This document shows, piece by piece, positions 45,632-57,690 of a stretch of 64,000 nt of DNA. Source of the DNA: Actinostola sp. cb2023 (lineage: Eukaryota; Cnidaria; Anthozoa; Actiniaria; Actinostolidae); the NCBI GenBank assembly GCA_033675265.1, contig JAUJYZ010001347.1, positions 248,001-312,000 on the forward strand, given 5' to 3'. A program made the position numbers and the translations under genes. Each line of letters begins with the position of its first letter. Position 1 is the stretch's first letter. The notes beneath the pieces were generated by a model. It saw nothing but the letters and a program-made list of their open reading frames with translations. It was not told the origin of the DNA and made no database searches.

Positions 45632-45984
45632 GTAAGAAAAAAGAACGTACGAATAGTTGTAATAATCAGCAATGAAATGGGAATCACTTCAGATCCGGCG
45701 ATCAACGGCTGTGCACTAGATGAATGAATCCGGCTTCGAACTAATACTTTGAACTCTTGATATATGGAAAATGAAATCTGTCTTATTGCATCGCACATTG
45801 ATGAAAATTTGCCTGTTCTAAACTTGGGCGGAATGTCCATTTTCACCTTTTCTTTTGTACCTTTTTTAATACCTTTCCTCTAAAGTACAAGCATTCAACA
45901 TGCAAACAACTTGTGGAGTCCTTCGTTGAAGTTTAACATCAAAATGGCACTGTTTTTAAAAATGCTCCTAGCTGCGCTTGATAA

Positions 45985-47275
45985 CCAGGGTACGCTTTTT
46001 CCCATAACTAGGGTCAGAAATGCGAATGAGTTTGCTAAATAAATATGCTAATGAGCTGTATACCGTACTGACAACTTTATGATTTGCGCGCGTGAAGACG
46101 TTTTAATTTTAAAATATTATTCTTATTGGACTTTCTGTGAACTTGACATAATTTATCTGCATGTAAATGATTTTTTTAACGTAAAAGAACTCGCCATTCT
46201 AGAACGTGCTTAACAAAACTAACGGTATCCAAGCATAGTACGGCGTGCTTTGAATCTTCTGATCGAGAATCCGGAACTAGACCACTAACAGCTTATTTGA
46301 ACATAACATGATAAATAACACAAAATGAAAAGGGTATTTCTGTGTAGTACGTTCAGCAGATTATTACTCGGGCCCTTCCGAAGGAAGCCCGAGTTAGAAA
46401 ATGCGTTTTTCGGTAGTAGTAGTAGTCGTAGTTTTTTTAGTCGGTTAAAGAATGACGAAAGTATGCGACGTATTTAATCGTATCCGGAGTTTCAAGATTA
46501 CTCCGCAGATTTGAAAAGATAAAGGAGACACAGGACTCAAGTAGATTATGAATCTTAGTTTTGAAAGCAGCTGTAGATCTTCAAGCTATTAAAAGGTCAG
46601 GATTCTAGTTCATCGTTCAATGACTAGAAGTGGTAAAAGGACTAGAAGCTCGCTTAAAATATTTTTTTTTTTAAACAAACGCGAGGCCGTTATCGGAACC
46701 ATCTGACCTATGCAACCTCAAGACGTATCATGTTCGTACTCACCGGACTAATAGTCTCCCTCGTCACTCAACTGTCACTGATTGTCATGACGTCAGAGAA
46801 ATTATATTGTATTGAAGAAGATGTCCTTGTTTTATTCGACGTTCGAACCGTAACTCGAACCCGAACTCGATTCCAAACTCGACGTTTCGGGATCTGAAGC
46901 TAGAGAGGGGGCCTTTACACAAACTCATCAAAATCAAATCAATTGAACTCAAAGTCAAAAGGTAATCAAATGAACTCAAAGGCAAATCAAATGAACTCGA
47001 CACATACATGTATATACATAGTCTCCCTCGTCACGCAACTGTCAGTCATTGTCAGGTCTCTCCTCGCGCAGCTGACATTGTCCTTGTTCTTCAACCAACT
47101 GGCATTCATTTTCAAGTACTTCCTCGAACAACTGACATTTTCCTTTTCACAATGCCCGAGTGAACGCTCATTGAGCGTCTTGTTTGGGTATAATTTAGTT
47201 GGCAGTACGGTATACAGCTCATTAGCATATTAGCAAACTCATTAGCATTCCTAATACCCCAGTTATGGGAAAACG
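45985..47275. mobile_element. About 1.3-kb element with 85-bp inverted ends
   Basis: The left end (TTTCCCATAACTAGGGTC... through GCTGTATACCGTACTG) pairs with the right end (CAGTACGGTATACAGC... through CCCAGTTATGGGAAAA). The interior includes GGGCCCTTCCGAAGGAAGCCC (21 bp, hairpin at 46378) and repeated CAACTGACATTGTCCTT-like blocks at 47020-47150. No transposase frame seen. Confidence 0.55.
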
Positions 47276-47688
47276 TTCTAATATCTTAACGTAAAGAACA
47301 GAACTTAGAGATAGTGTAAAATGAGATGAGGGACTGATTCAAATCACAAACTAGGTTAACTTTATTATAGTAATTTCGTACTTGTCAAGTACGTTTACTT
47401 CATCTTCATAGAGTCATAGGAGTGGGAACCCTGCGGTACCGTGACACTCAAATGGCTTCCTTTCTGAACCAATCAAAAAGCGTGCAGATGCATCTCATCC
47501 AATCAAACTCTTTCAATACGGCAACTGCGCGGTATATACCGTAACTTTCCCACTCGTACGAAAACGACTGTATCGACCAGTAGGTCTACCGACATATTGA
47601 TATAGCAGGAAAGTTGACCGAGGGAGATTGTTCACTAAATCTACTGATACTTTCGTCTTGTTAGAGGTACTTTTGTCATATTATAATA

Positions 47689-48018
47689 CCGAGGGATTTA
47701 TAGGCTTATTGCCGACGTTCGAGGTATTTATCTGACTTAGTTTAAATTTGATAAGGTTTTCGCACGAAGCAATCTGAGGCATTTTCTGGTATTTTTTGGA
47801 GTGTTATTTAGCATGAATACTATATGAATAGCATGAAGAATAGCATTTCAGTGCTCATGAATTCACCGGGATGTATTCATATACAACCCAGGGCTGTATA
47901 TGGATACATCCCGGTGAATTCATAATGAGCAATTCAATTCAATTCTATTGTTCAACCGGTCAATACCGGAGATAAAGCCCTATGAATAACAAAGAAAACC
48001 GTGTCAAATTTAAACTAA
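47689..48018. mobile_element. Repeat family Y, copy 1 (hairpin MITE)
   Basis: Ends TTAGTTTAAATTTGATAAGG and GTGTCAAATTTAAACTAA bound a unit with a central palindrome around TCACCGGGATGTATTCATAT. It is the reverse complement of 51257-51590 at very high identity. The shared segment extends beyond the MITE into CCGAGGGATTTATAGGC, so the duplication includes flanking repeat DNA. Confidence 0.8.
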
Positions 48019-49680
48019 CTAGACCCTGTCGGCAGGGTTCACTCGTGCCCTGGTCCCGGATTGAACCAGTACATGCTAAGGACCAGAGTAGAATTGGGAT
48101 CCCTGTAGAAGTGTCAGTGTGGGGGCTTTCTCAGTATATCACCGTCCTGAATTCCTGAAAATTTGAATAACAATAGTTCATATTGTTGTATGCCTCGTTC
48201 TACAAAGAGTTCTTGATTTGAATAACAAAGGTTTTTCAGGATAGTGATATAACTTACTGACTGAAAGAGCCCAAAGTTTGTATTACGAGTTTGATTTTTG
48301 CTTGAAAACTTCCCTTTTCTACCTGGAACCAGCACATGTCGCAGTTATTTTTCGTGATCAATGCGGTATGTTTTATATTTCGCTCTTAGAGTGAAAATAT
48401 TTGAATATTTTAAAAGTAAAATCAAGACGACAAGAGACCATTATCTTGGTATAAGCTTTATATATGTATTCAACGAGTAAAGTTCAATGATTCGGATAGT
48501 TGTTGTCGGTCGAGTTTTCATTTAGACTTCGAAATATAAAATACCATAAATATAAGCTTGTGGTTTCCTTTCTAGTAGAACACATAGACGTCCAGCTATT
48601 CGTGTGCTTGTCTTCTTGGACGATAAGGATTTTTCACTGAATGTTCGTGTGTGTCAGTTGTATAAGTGGGCTTCCTGTGGTCACAGGTAGCCCAAACGTA
48701 GAGACGTCTTTGGATTTCGTTCGGTTGGATCAGGAATGAGCTCTGATAAAGCCTTCAAAGGGTATGAGATTCTCAAAAATGTATTCACAACAGTAGTCTG
48801 AAAATTAAAGAACACGTTGGTGTAGAAATCTGAGCGAGAAATTGTGTTTTTGAGTGGTTTTGAGCGATTCGAAAAGCTTGGTTCAACCGGTCATTTTATA
48901 GTTTTGAGTATGAGTTTGTTTGTTTCTGAAAAGCATTATTTTTCTATAAGGCGTTCCCTAAAAAATACTAGAAATAAAGAATAATAGTTGTTGAAGTCCC
49001 CTGTGTAGTTTTCTTGAGGTTTTGAGTTGTATTTTAATATTCGATGTTGGTCCGAGTTGTCTTGTGAATTTTGATTTGTTGACGAGCGCTGAACAGCGAC
49101 CGATGAAGGCCGAAGTTAGGATTTGTGTGCAATTTCTAAGCCGTGGTGGATGCCTGGGCTCTGACTTGTTGCTTTATACCTCGTCTTTTTATCCTTCATT
49201 TGGCCAACACATTTAATTTAGCCGCTTTAGATCGGGAATCACGACTCCTATATAACACATTGCGCATGTGCGAGACAATTCAGTAGTACAAGACCCATGT
49301 TTTCGCTAGACACACACCAGCTTTGACAATATCATTGTGTAAAGACATCCCATTTGCCCTATTATCTGATTTGATTTGATTTTGACTTTATTTTTAGTGA
49401 CGATTGTCTATGGAATTAGTGGTCATGCGTAGTGTTTTGGATTTGACATTGCCCACATCGATTGGAAGGAAAGATACATTTCTGTATATAAATGGTTCAA
49501 TACGTATATAATTGATGGAGATACTAGGTATTAGGCGTTGCAAACCTTCTCCCCTTGCCCTCCCCCTTCGCTGATCCTCAACCCTCTCCCCTATTTGTAT
49601 TTGGGTCTCGATAGCATGTAGACATTCCTGATAGACATGCCTGACATTTTTCTGACATTGGAAAAAAAAAAAAAAATACG
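48019..49680. other. Intergenic, no gene recognised
   Basis: No convincing exon. GGGCTTCCTGTGGTCACAGG with AGCCCAAA at 48668-48697 is a hairpin motif recurring elsewhere (19753, 30232, 25919). An A run of about 13 occurs at 49661-49673. Confidence 0.4.
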
Positions 49681-49686
49681 CGTTGG

Positions 49687-50110
49687 GTTTTATAACTCGT
49701 GCGGCCTACGGCCTGGGCACGAGTAATTAACAATTATTCCCCGAAGTGGAGGTGAGTAATGGTGGATATTTACCGAGCAGCGAGTCTTGGCGAGGTAAAT
49801 ATCTACCACTACTCACCGACACTAAGGGGAATAATTATTGTTTTAGTATATACTACACAAGTGAATAGCTAGCCAAAGAAGAAGAAAAAGACACGCTCGC
49901 GAAACGCGACGCCATCTTGTTTTGCTCGGAGGTAAATAGCCAAGGATATCTCTAGTTTGATTATTAAACTAATCACAGCGCACGAAAAGCACTATTCATT
50001 TGTGTGGTATATACTAACCAAGGATATCCCTAGTTTGATTAACCAATCACAGGCGCGCACGAAAAGCACTATTCACTTGTGTGGTATACAGCTATTTCAA
50101 AAAACGTTGA
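49687..50110. repeat. Hairpin repeat with adjacent direct repeat
   Basis: The palindrome 49732-49850 has arms CAATTATTCCCC...GGTGAGTA and GGTAAATATC...GGGGAATAATTATTG. It is followed by two copies of an approximately 80-bp block (CAAGGATATC, then TAGTTTGATTA and GCACGAAAAGCACTATTCA) at 49940 and 50018. Confidence 0.65.
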
Positions 50111-50419
50111 TACTGAATGATAGTGTAATCCAAGACCGAAATGCATTTTGGGACTCTTGTAATATTGTCTAAAGTAATATAAATAATAATATTTTATTTT
50201 ATTTTTTGTGTATTCCATCAGAAACAATATACTAGCTCCATATGGCGAACAAATCGCTCTATATTTACTTTTTATTTCAAAATAACGAGGCCCGCACTAG
50301 GAATGTACTATTCAGTATGCAGTATTCAGTATTCAACGTTTTTTTAAATAGCTGTATACTCAATTGCTATATTGTGTAGTTTATAATAATTCTTATCAAT
50401 TAATGCTGAAAGGCACTCT

Positions 50420-50600
50420 ACAGGGAGCGTTCATATCGGCACCTTTTGCATAACTGATCTGTGTATTATATCTGTATATTATATTTATATTTTTGTTTTA
50501 TATATATTTGTTACATTTTTGTTCACGTTCACGTTTTAACGAGCTTTGTAGCTCCTAGGTGATTACGTGTTGAAATAAATTATTATTATTATTATTATGT
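50420..50600 (+). repeat. Probable LINE 3' tail
   Basis: GAGCTTTGTAGCTCCTAGGT, then GAAATAAATTATTATTATT, looks like the 3' UTR and reiterated tail of an animal CR1/L2-like LINE. No coding part remains. Assigned by pattern only. Confidence 0.35.
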
Positions 50601-50604
50601 GTTA

Positions 50605-50635
50605 CTGAAGAAGATTGTTAGTGGTACAGTCGTAA
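50605..50635 (+). ncRNA. Degenerate hammerhead-like motif
   Basis: CTGAAGA (50605-50611), then GATTGT-TAGTGGT-ACAGTC (6-bp stem with one GU pair), then GTAA where hammerheads have GAAA. Same layout as 37301-37330 and 62992-63015. Almost certainly inactive. Confidence 0.3.
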
Positions 50636-51256
50636 CGTTTTAAAACTAGACGCTCCACATAGCGAGCACTCGATGGGCTGAAACAAGTCGCCGTAAAATG
50701 TTGTAAACTGACATAGAAGAACCGTGAGTTACATTATGGTTCTGAGTCTTATATGTATGTAAACAGACAGTGGTAAATTACAAGTATACAATGATGAATA
50801 TATTTACTAGACTTGTGTCTGTAATTTATTGTATTCCAAAATGACATAAATAAATAATCTTAGCAATTATTTCTTTGTTTACAAACCCGTTCTTTCTTCG
50901 ATTACGTAAGACATAATTCTCACCATGACTTTCATGTTCGTTGATATGACTGGTGTACATGGTGTTTTTACGAATACGATCATAGACGAAAACTAGCTTT
51001 CAGCTTTCTGATAGACGTTTCGGCTACGCCCATCGAGTAATAATTGTTGGAGGTTTCTTGGTGTTGCAGAACACCAGATGACGTTAGACAATGAACACAA
51101 AGAACGAGAAGAATGAACTTGAACCAAAACAATACCCTGCATACAAAGAAACCTAACCAAGAATACAATGCAGACTGTAGCACCAAGAAACACCCTAATT
51201 GTTAGACATGGATAACCCTTTCTTTTCACAGTGTGTGTACGAGTCATTAAGTACTG

Positions 51257-51590
51257 TTAGTTTAAATTTGACACGGTTTTCTTTGTTATTCATAGGGCTT
51301 TATCTCCGGTATTGACCGGTTGAACAATAGAATTGAATTGAATTGCTCATTATGAATTCACCGGGATGTATCCATATACAGCCCTGGGTTGTATATGAAT
51401 ACATCCCGGTGAATTCATAATGAGCACTGAAATGCTATTCTTCATGCTATTCATATAGTATTCATGCTAAATAACACTCCAAAAAATACCAGAAAATGCC
51501 TCAGATTGCTTCGTGCGAAAACCTTATCAAATTTAAACTAAGTCAGATAAATACCTCGAACGTCGGCAATAAGCCTATAAATCCCTCGGG
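51257..51590. mobile_element. Repeat family Y, copy 2
   Basis: Inverted copy of 47689-48018 (same ends, same central palindrome). It is followed by a further hairpin (CCTCGG-GCCTACGGC-CCTCGG centre, 51530-51645) of which copy 1 retains only half. Confidence 0.8.
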
Positions 51591-51650
51591 CCTACGGCCC
51601 TCGGCATTTATATGGCTTATTGCCTCCGTTCTCGGTATTTATCTCTTACT

Positions 51651-52168
51651 TTAATAAACGAGCAGGAGTGTTTTATCGGGTTTAAAACGACGAGGCGAAG
51701 CCGATTGGTTTTAGACCCGATAAAACGCGATCTGCGAGTTTATTGGACAGCTTCAAAAAACGATCTTCCAAAATAATACATTTTCGGATGATTTCAGTAA
51801 AAAACAGCAAGGATAACACAAACATAGCGGTATCGTATTGCTTCTAACGCCTCACACATGCGCACCGATACTACTAATACTCTCAAAAAGATCCCACATT
51901 TGAACGACGGTCCGAAAGTGTGACCAAGGAGCGATCTTTCCGGACAACTTATATGTCGTCCCGTACAGGGAACAGGGAGGTCAATGATACGACACCAATA
52001 TGAAACCTTTCCTTATCAGTAGTATTCTTAAAGCCATCCTCATTAGAATTCTATATATAAAGAATACTAATAAGCAGTGCATTACTGGGTATAAAGGTAC
52101 ATACACGTGATGGATTTCGTCCTTCTGATTGGACGAATTGCTCATTAATTATGCATGAGTTTTTGAAT
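51651..52168. mobile_element. Repeat family X, copy B (uninterrupted)
   Basis: Same sequence as 27090-27540 plus 28392-28475 without the inserted inverted repeat: opens TTAATAAACGAGCAGGAGTG, has the TTTTATCGGGTTTAAAACGA hairpin and ends TTATGCATGAGTTTTTGAA. It lies 172 bp upstream of the tyrosinase start codon and may overlap its promoter (inference). Confidence 0.75.
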
Positions 52169-52339
52169 TATAGGTACAAAATTTAAACATCAGTATTTCA
52201 ATCATGTTTGAATAGAATCTCTATGTCAATATTCCAAGCAGAACCGACACAAAGAAGGAATTGACCAATGAAATTGTGTGTAAGTTTGAGCAGTAAGAAG
52301 TAATTTTAAGACCGTACTTTGTTCTTTTCAAGGTCAATA

Positions 52340-55300
52340 ATGATTCTATGGCGATCCTTAATAACTGTAGCTGTTTACATGGTGTTTGCACGCAGTGTCG
52401 CGTGTGGGATAGCTGATGAACAGTCATGCGCAAACCGTGTACACAAGGATTGTCAATGTGACTTTGCGCGTGCTCCAAACGGGAAGACAGGATCCCGCGA
52501 ATGGTGCATTAGACTACAGGTAACTTTCCACCGTCAATTATAATCTATTTTTATTATAATCTTGAAGGAGGTTTTACGTTCTCTTGCAGATTTGTGGTGA
52601 GTGTATGGCTGTACCGAGATGTCATTCACGTTATCTCGACCAGTATCGATCACTACTGCTGACCACATTGACCTTGAGCCATAAGACGTCTATTTGTCCA
52701 AACCTTGAATACAAGAATTTATTAAGGAATATACAAGGTAAAGCTTTTTTCCCGGTTACGCATGCGCAATAGTTTGCTAAAAATCCAGTGCCGTAAACTA
52801 CACGGTACAACCCAACCTTTGTGCGTGTTTGACTTTGACTTTCGACTTTTTTGACTTTTGACTTTTTCTATTGTTTTGAAAAAATGTGGGTCCAACCATG
52901 TGCTCGTTTCTCCAGGAAGTCCATAATTAATTATAACGCTTGATACCTGATTTCCACTAACGAACGCGTTGCCAACATGAGTATAATAGACACTATTAAT
53001 TTCACGCTCTGAAAACGGGCCTGACGCAATCATGAGCACAAGCGCAAGCGGCTAAACTTTAGAATATCCTGACACAGTTTATGCCTAATAATTGAACCTA
53101 TTGTATTTTGCGTCGTTTTCAAAGAGTGCCGCTACAAGAGCTTTATCGCGTCACAGGTATTCTAATAAACGTTTATCCGCGCAAACTCAAGTGTTAGGTT
53201 TGTCCATTTGTTATGTGCGCCTACACTTGCGTCGGGCCCGTTTACCGAGAGCACACAAGTTTCTTATGCTTGCCTCGGTCTGTTTTCACACGATACAAGT
53301 TCTTATTACTGATTATTACTAATAATAAATAATAATAATAATAATAAATAAATAATAAAAATAAATAAAAAATACAAGTTCTTATGCTTGTATGCGTCGG
53401 TCTGTTTTCACACGACACTATCTTCTTGTGCTTGTGCTTATGCTTGCGCCGGGCCGTTTTCACACGATACAAGTTCTTATGCTTGTGCTTATGCTTGCGT
53501 ACTGTTCGTTTTCACACGATACAAGTTCTTATGCTTGTGCTTATGCTTGCGTCCTGTTCGTTTTCACACGATACAAGTTCTTATGCTTGTGTTTATGCTT
53601 GCGCCGGGCCGTTTTCACACGATACAAGTTCTTATGCTTGTGCTTATGCTTGCGTACTGTTCGTTTTCACACGATACACGTTCTTATGCTTGTGCTTATG
53701 CTTGCGCCGGGCCGTTTTCACACGATACAAGTTCTTATGCTTGTGCTTATGCTTGCGTACTGTTCGTTTTCACACGATACAAGTTCTTATGCTTGTGCTT
53801 ATGCTTGCGTCCTGTTCGTTTTCACACGATACAAGTTCTTATGCTTGTGCTTATGCTTGCGTACTGTTCGTTTTCACACGATACAAGTTCTTATGCTTGT
53901 GCTTATGCTTGCGTACTGTTCGTTTTCACACGATACAAGTTCTTATGCTTGTGCTTATGCTTGCGTCCTGTTCGTTTTCACACGATACAAGTTCTTATGC
54001 TTGTGCTTATGCTTGCGTACTGTTCGTTTTCACACGATACAAGTTCTTATGATTGTGCTTATGCTTGCGCCGGGCCGTTTTCACACGATACAAGTTCTTA
54101 TGCTTGTGCTTATGCTTGCGTACTGTTCGTTTTCACACGATACAAGTTCTTATGATTGTGCTTATGCTTGCGTACTGTTCGTTTTCACACGATACAAGTT
54201 CTTATGATTGTGCTTATGCTTGCGCCGGGCCGTTTTCACACGATACAAGTTCTTATGCTTGTGCTTATGCTTGCGTACTGTTCGTTTTCACACGATACAA
54301 GTTCTTATGATTGTGCTTATGCTTGCGTACTGTTCGTTTTCACACGATACAAGTTCTTATGCTTGTGCTTATGCTTGCGTACTGTTCGTTTTCACACGAT
54401 ACAAGTTCTTATGCTTGTGCTTATGCTTGCGTACTGTTCGTTTTCACACGATACAAGTTCTTATGCTTGTGCTTATGCTTGCGTACTGTTCGTTTTCACA
54501 CGATACAAGTTCTTATGCTTGTGCTTATGCTTGCGTACTGTTCGTTTTCACACGATACAAGTTCTTATGCTTGTGCTTATGCTTGCGTACTGTTCGTTTT
54601 CACACGATACAAGTTCTTATGCTTGTGCTTATGCTTGTGCTTATGCTTGCGTACTGTTCGTTTTCACACGATACAAGTTCTTAAGCTTGTGCTTATGCTT
54701 GCGTCCTGTTCGTTTTCACACGATACAAGTTCTTATGCTTGTGCTTATGCTTGCGTCCTGTTCGTTTTCACACGATACAAGTTCTTATGCTTGTGCTTAT
54801 GCTCGCGTACTGTTCGTTTTCACACGATACAAGTTCTTATGCTAGTGCTTATGCTTGCGTACTGTTCGTTTTCACACGATACAAGTTCTTATGCTTGTGC
54901 TTATGCTTGCGTACTGTTCGTTTTCACACGATACAAGTTCTTATGCTTGTGCTTAATATGCTTGCGTACTGTTCGTTTTCACACGATACAAGTTCTTATG
55001 CTTGTGCTTATGCTTGCGTACTGTTCGTTTTCACACGATACAAGTTCTTGTGCTTGTGCTTATGCTTGCATCGTAGTTTCAACCATGCTTAAGCCGTTTA
55101 TACATGTTTCTATTTTGTAAATGCGCAAAGCCATTAAGTCTTGTGTTCGTTCTTATATCCCGCAGATTCTAGAAAGAGGTGTTTGGGTGACATGGAGTTC
55201 ACCGATCGTTGCGGCATGCGCTGCAAATGTAGAGACGGTCAGTACCATTGCTATCGTATCCGTAAAGAGTTCACTCAGATGGACTTCGAGGAACGACGGC

Positions 55301-56079
55301 GATACGTCGACGCTTTCTACAAAGCAACCACTGACCCATTCTATAAGGATACTTTTGAAGTACTCCTGAGCGAGCATTCACACATACCCAGCAAATATTT
55401 ACACCATATGCCGCAAATCTTCTTTCCATGGCATCGATGGTATCTGTTGAAACTAGAAGACTTCCTGCGTCAAATAGATTGCCGTATAACGCTGCCATAC
55501 TATCAATGGACGGCGCGAACAGATCATAGTTGGCGTACCACTGACCCCACGGATATATGGAATGCAGGCCCACAAGGGCTTGGTGGTAATGGTGTCCCCC
55601 CGTCTATGTGTGTCCAAGATGGGATGTTCAGGGAAGGACAATGGGCGATGCCTATTAACAAAGGGGGAGGATGCCTTCAAAGGAACTTCAACTACTCGTG
55701 TACATTGTATGATCAAGATTTTCTCAGACAAACGTTGCAAGATAACTTTACTACGTTTGAACTAATCGTAAGAGAGAAGTTGCATAATGACTTCCATGAC
55801 TGTGTTGGACGACTTATGCACCATCACGCCACAGCAGGTAATACACCTGAATTCGCTCTCCATCATTCCTTCATAGACAAGATCTGGGACCAATGGCAGG
55901 CCAAAGGAGATCAGTATAAGTTTACATATTACACAGATATGAATACACGCATGCCACAAGCTGATAGATATCCATGGGAATACCTTGATAACGACAATCT
56001 ACCTGGAGATGTGCGTGTAGCTTATCAAGGATTTAGTGAACAGGTTCCGTTTAGTCAGCTTAATCCAGGGTTCAAATGA
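52340..56079 (+). CDS. Secreted tyrosinase, type-3 copper protein (3 exons)
   Basis: Exons 52340-52519, 52590-52737 and 55166-56079 join in frame (413 aa). Tyrosinases oxidise mono- and diphenols using two coppers. The N-terminus (MILWRSLITVAVYMVFARS) is a likely signal peptide. About 130 cysteine-rich residues follow (CQCDF, CGEC, RCGMRCKCRDG), probably disulfide-bonded. The CuA site shows an upstream His (180 or 182) and H190-x8-H199 in HHMPQIFFPWHRWYL. The CuB site shows H316-x3-H320 (HNDFH) and His342/343 in HHSFIDKIWDQW. All expected ligands are therefore present. The C-terminus ends at GFK with no obvious membrane anchor or long C-terminal cap. The 2.4-kb second intron holds a 52-bp satellite. 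The start ATG was chosen because it gives the signal peptide; a longer frame lacks an upstream ATG. Invertebrate relatives act in pigmentation, sclerotisation or immunity; the role here is unknown. Confidence 0.9.
53383..55068. repeat. 52-bp satellite in tyrosinase intron 2, about 32 copies
   Basis: The unit is ACGATACAAGTTCTTATGCT, then TGTGCTTATGCTTGCGTACT, then GTTCGTTTTCAC. Variants end GCGCCGGGCCG (left part), GCGTCCTGTTCG or GCGTACTGTTCG. Because 52 is one more than a multiple of three and the unit lacks + strand stops, all three + frames stay open and mimic 200-270-codon genes. These are not genes. The unit derives from the transposon-end family seen at 23893-24180 and 53008-53290. Confidence 0.95.
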
Positions 56080-56095
56080 TTTGTTTTCTTAAGGT

Positions 56096-56526
56096 TTAAT
56101 TAGCCATTATCAAATCGAGCAGGGGACTGGGAACGAGTTTATTAGAATTAATGTTATTATGAAATTAAGTTCGTGACATGAAAGAGCATGTTGAAATTAG
56201 CATCTGTGCAACGTTTGATGTGATTTGGGCGAATTCTATCGGAATTATAAACTTTTGAAATTGTGTTGTCCAGCCAAAATTTTACAGTGAATGTATGGTT
56301 TGGCTGGACAACGTCAAACATTTACAGAGTTTGTATGGGAATATAGACATATTTAATGCCCTCTAGCATCGTCAATATTAAGCCAAAGTTCACCAAACTT
56401 TGCAGACAAGCTAAGTTTCGTCTGCTCTCTCAGAAATTGATGCCTTTTTTTTCTAGTTTCTTATTGAATTAGTTTTACGGATTTGGTCCCAGTCCCCTGC
56501 TCGATTTGGTAATGGCTAATTGATTA
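56096..56526. mobile_element. MITE immediately after the tyrosinase stop codon
   Basis: Ends TTAATTAGCCATTATCAAAT and TTTGGTAATGGCTAATT enclose about 430 bp. The next 20 bases (CGAGCAGGGGACTGGGA and its complement) also pair, and an internal TTTGGCTGGACAAC repeat is present. It begins 17 bp past the stop, so it probably forms part of the 3' UTR. Confidence 0.75.
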
Positions 56527-56579
56527 AGGTGCAGTAATACGGGCAACAAAATCGTGCAACTTGTCGCGCAACTAACAAA

Positions 56580-57690
56580 CACTCTTATGGTACTAACAAA
56601 CACTCATGATTGTAAACTGCGTCACTATTGAGCAGTCTGTATCTCTCTAGCAGTGTAGTCTTATGGTACTAAAAAACACTCATGATTGTAAACTGCGTCA
56701 CTATTGAGCAGTCTGTATCTCTCTAGCAGTGTAGTCTTATGGTACTAACAAACACTCATGATTGTAAACTGCGTCACTATTGAGCAGTCTTTATCTCTCT
56801 AGCAGTGTAGTCTTATGGTACTAACAAACACTCATGATTGTAAACTGCGTCACTATTGAGCAGTCTTTATCTCTCTAGCAGTGTAGTCTTATGGTACTAA
56901 CAAACACTCATGAATGTAAACTGCGTCACTATTGAGCAGTCTGTATCTCTCTAGCAGTGTAGTCTTATGGTACTAACAAACACTCATGATTGTAAGCTGC
57001 GTCACTATTGAGCAGTCTTTATCTCTCTAGCAGTGTAGTCTTATGGTACTAACAAACACTCATGATTGTAAACTGCGTCACTATTGAGCAGTCTGTATCT
57101 CTCTAGCAGTGTAGTCTTATGGTACTAACAAACACTCATGATTGTAAACTGCGTCACTATTGAGCAGTCTGTATCTCTCTAACAGTGTAGTCTTATGGTA
57201 CTAACAAACACTCATGATTGTAAACTGCGTCACTATTGAGCAGTCTGTATCTCTCTAGCAGTGTAGTCTTATGGTACTAACAAACACTCATGATTGTAAA
57301 CTGCGTCACTATTGAGCAGTCTGTATCTCTCTAACAGTGTAGTCTTATGGTACTAACAAACACTCATGATTGTAAACTGCGTCACTATTGAGCAGTCTTT
57401 ATCTCTCTAGCAGTGTAGTCTTATGGTACTAACAAACACTCATGATTGTAAACTGCGTCACTATTGAGCAGTCTGTATCTCTCTAACAGTGTAGTCTTAT
57501 GGTACTAAAAAACACTCATGATTGTAAACTGCGTCACTATTGAGCAGTCTGTATCTCTCTAACAGTGTAGTCTTATGGTACTAACAAACACTCATGATTG
57601 TAAACTGCGTCACTATTGAGCAGTCTGTATCTCTCTATAGCTGTGTAGTCTTATGGTACTAACAAACACTCATGATTGTAAGCTGCGTGT
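56580..57690. repeat. 76-bp satellite, about 14.5 copies
   Basis: The unit TCTTATGGTACTAACAAACA, then CTCATGATTGTAAACTGCGT, CACTATTGAGCAGTCTGTAT and CTCTCTAGCAGTGTAG repeats with few substitutions (TCTGTAT or TCTTTAT; AGCAGT or AACAGT). Variant pairs alternate, suggesting multi-unit amplification steps. Confidence 0.95.

Noticed and set aside
53384..55120. Several overlapping 117-271-codon frames in all three + frames
   Set aside because: They come from a 52-bp stop-free repeat inside the tyrosinase intron; cysteine/leucine-rich peptides are identical in each frame by construction.
56580..57690. CRISPR-like appearance of regularly spaced repeats
   Set aside because: The whole 76-bp unit is repeated, with no unique spacers, in a eukaryotic context.
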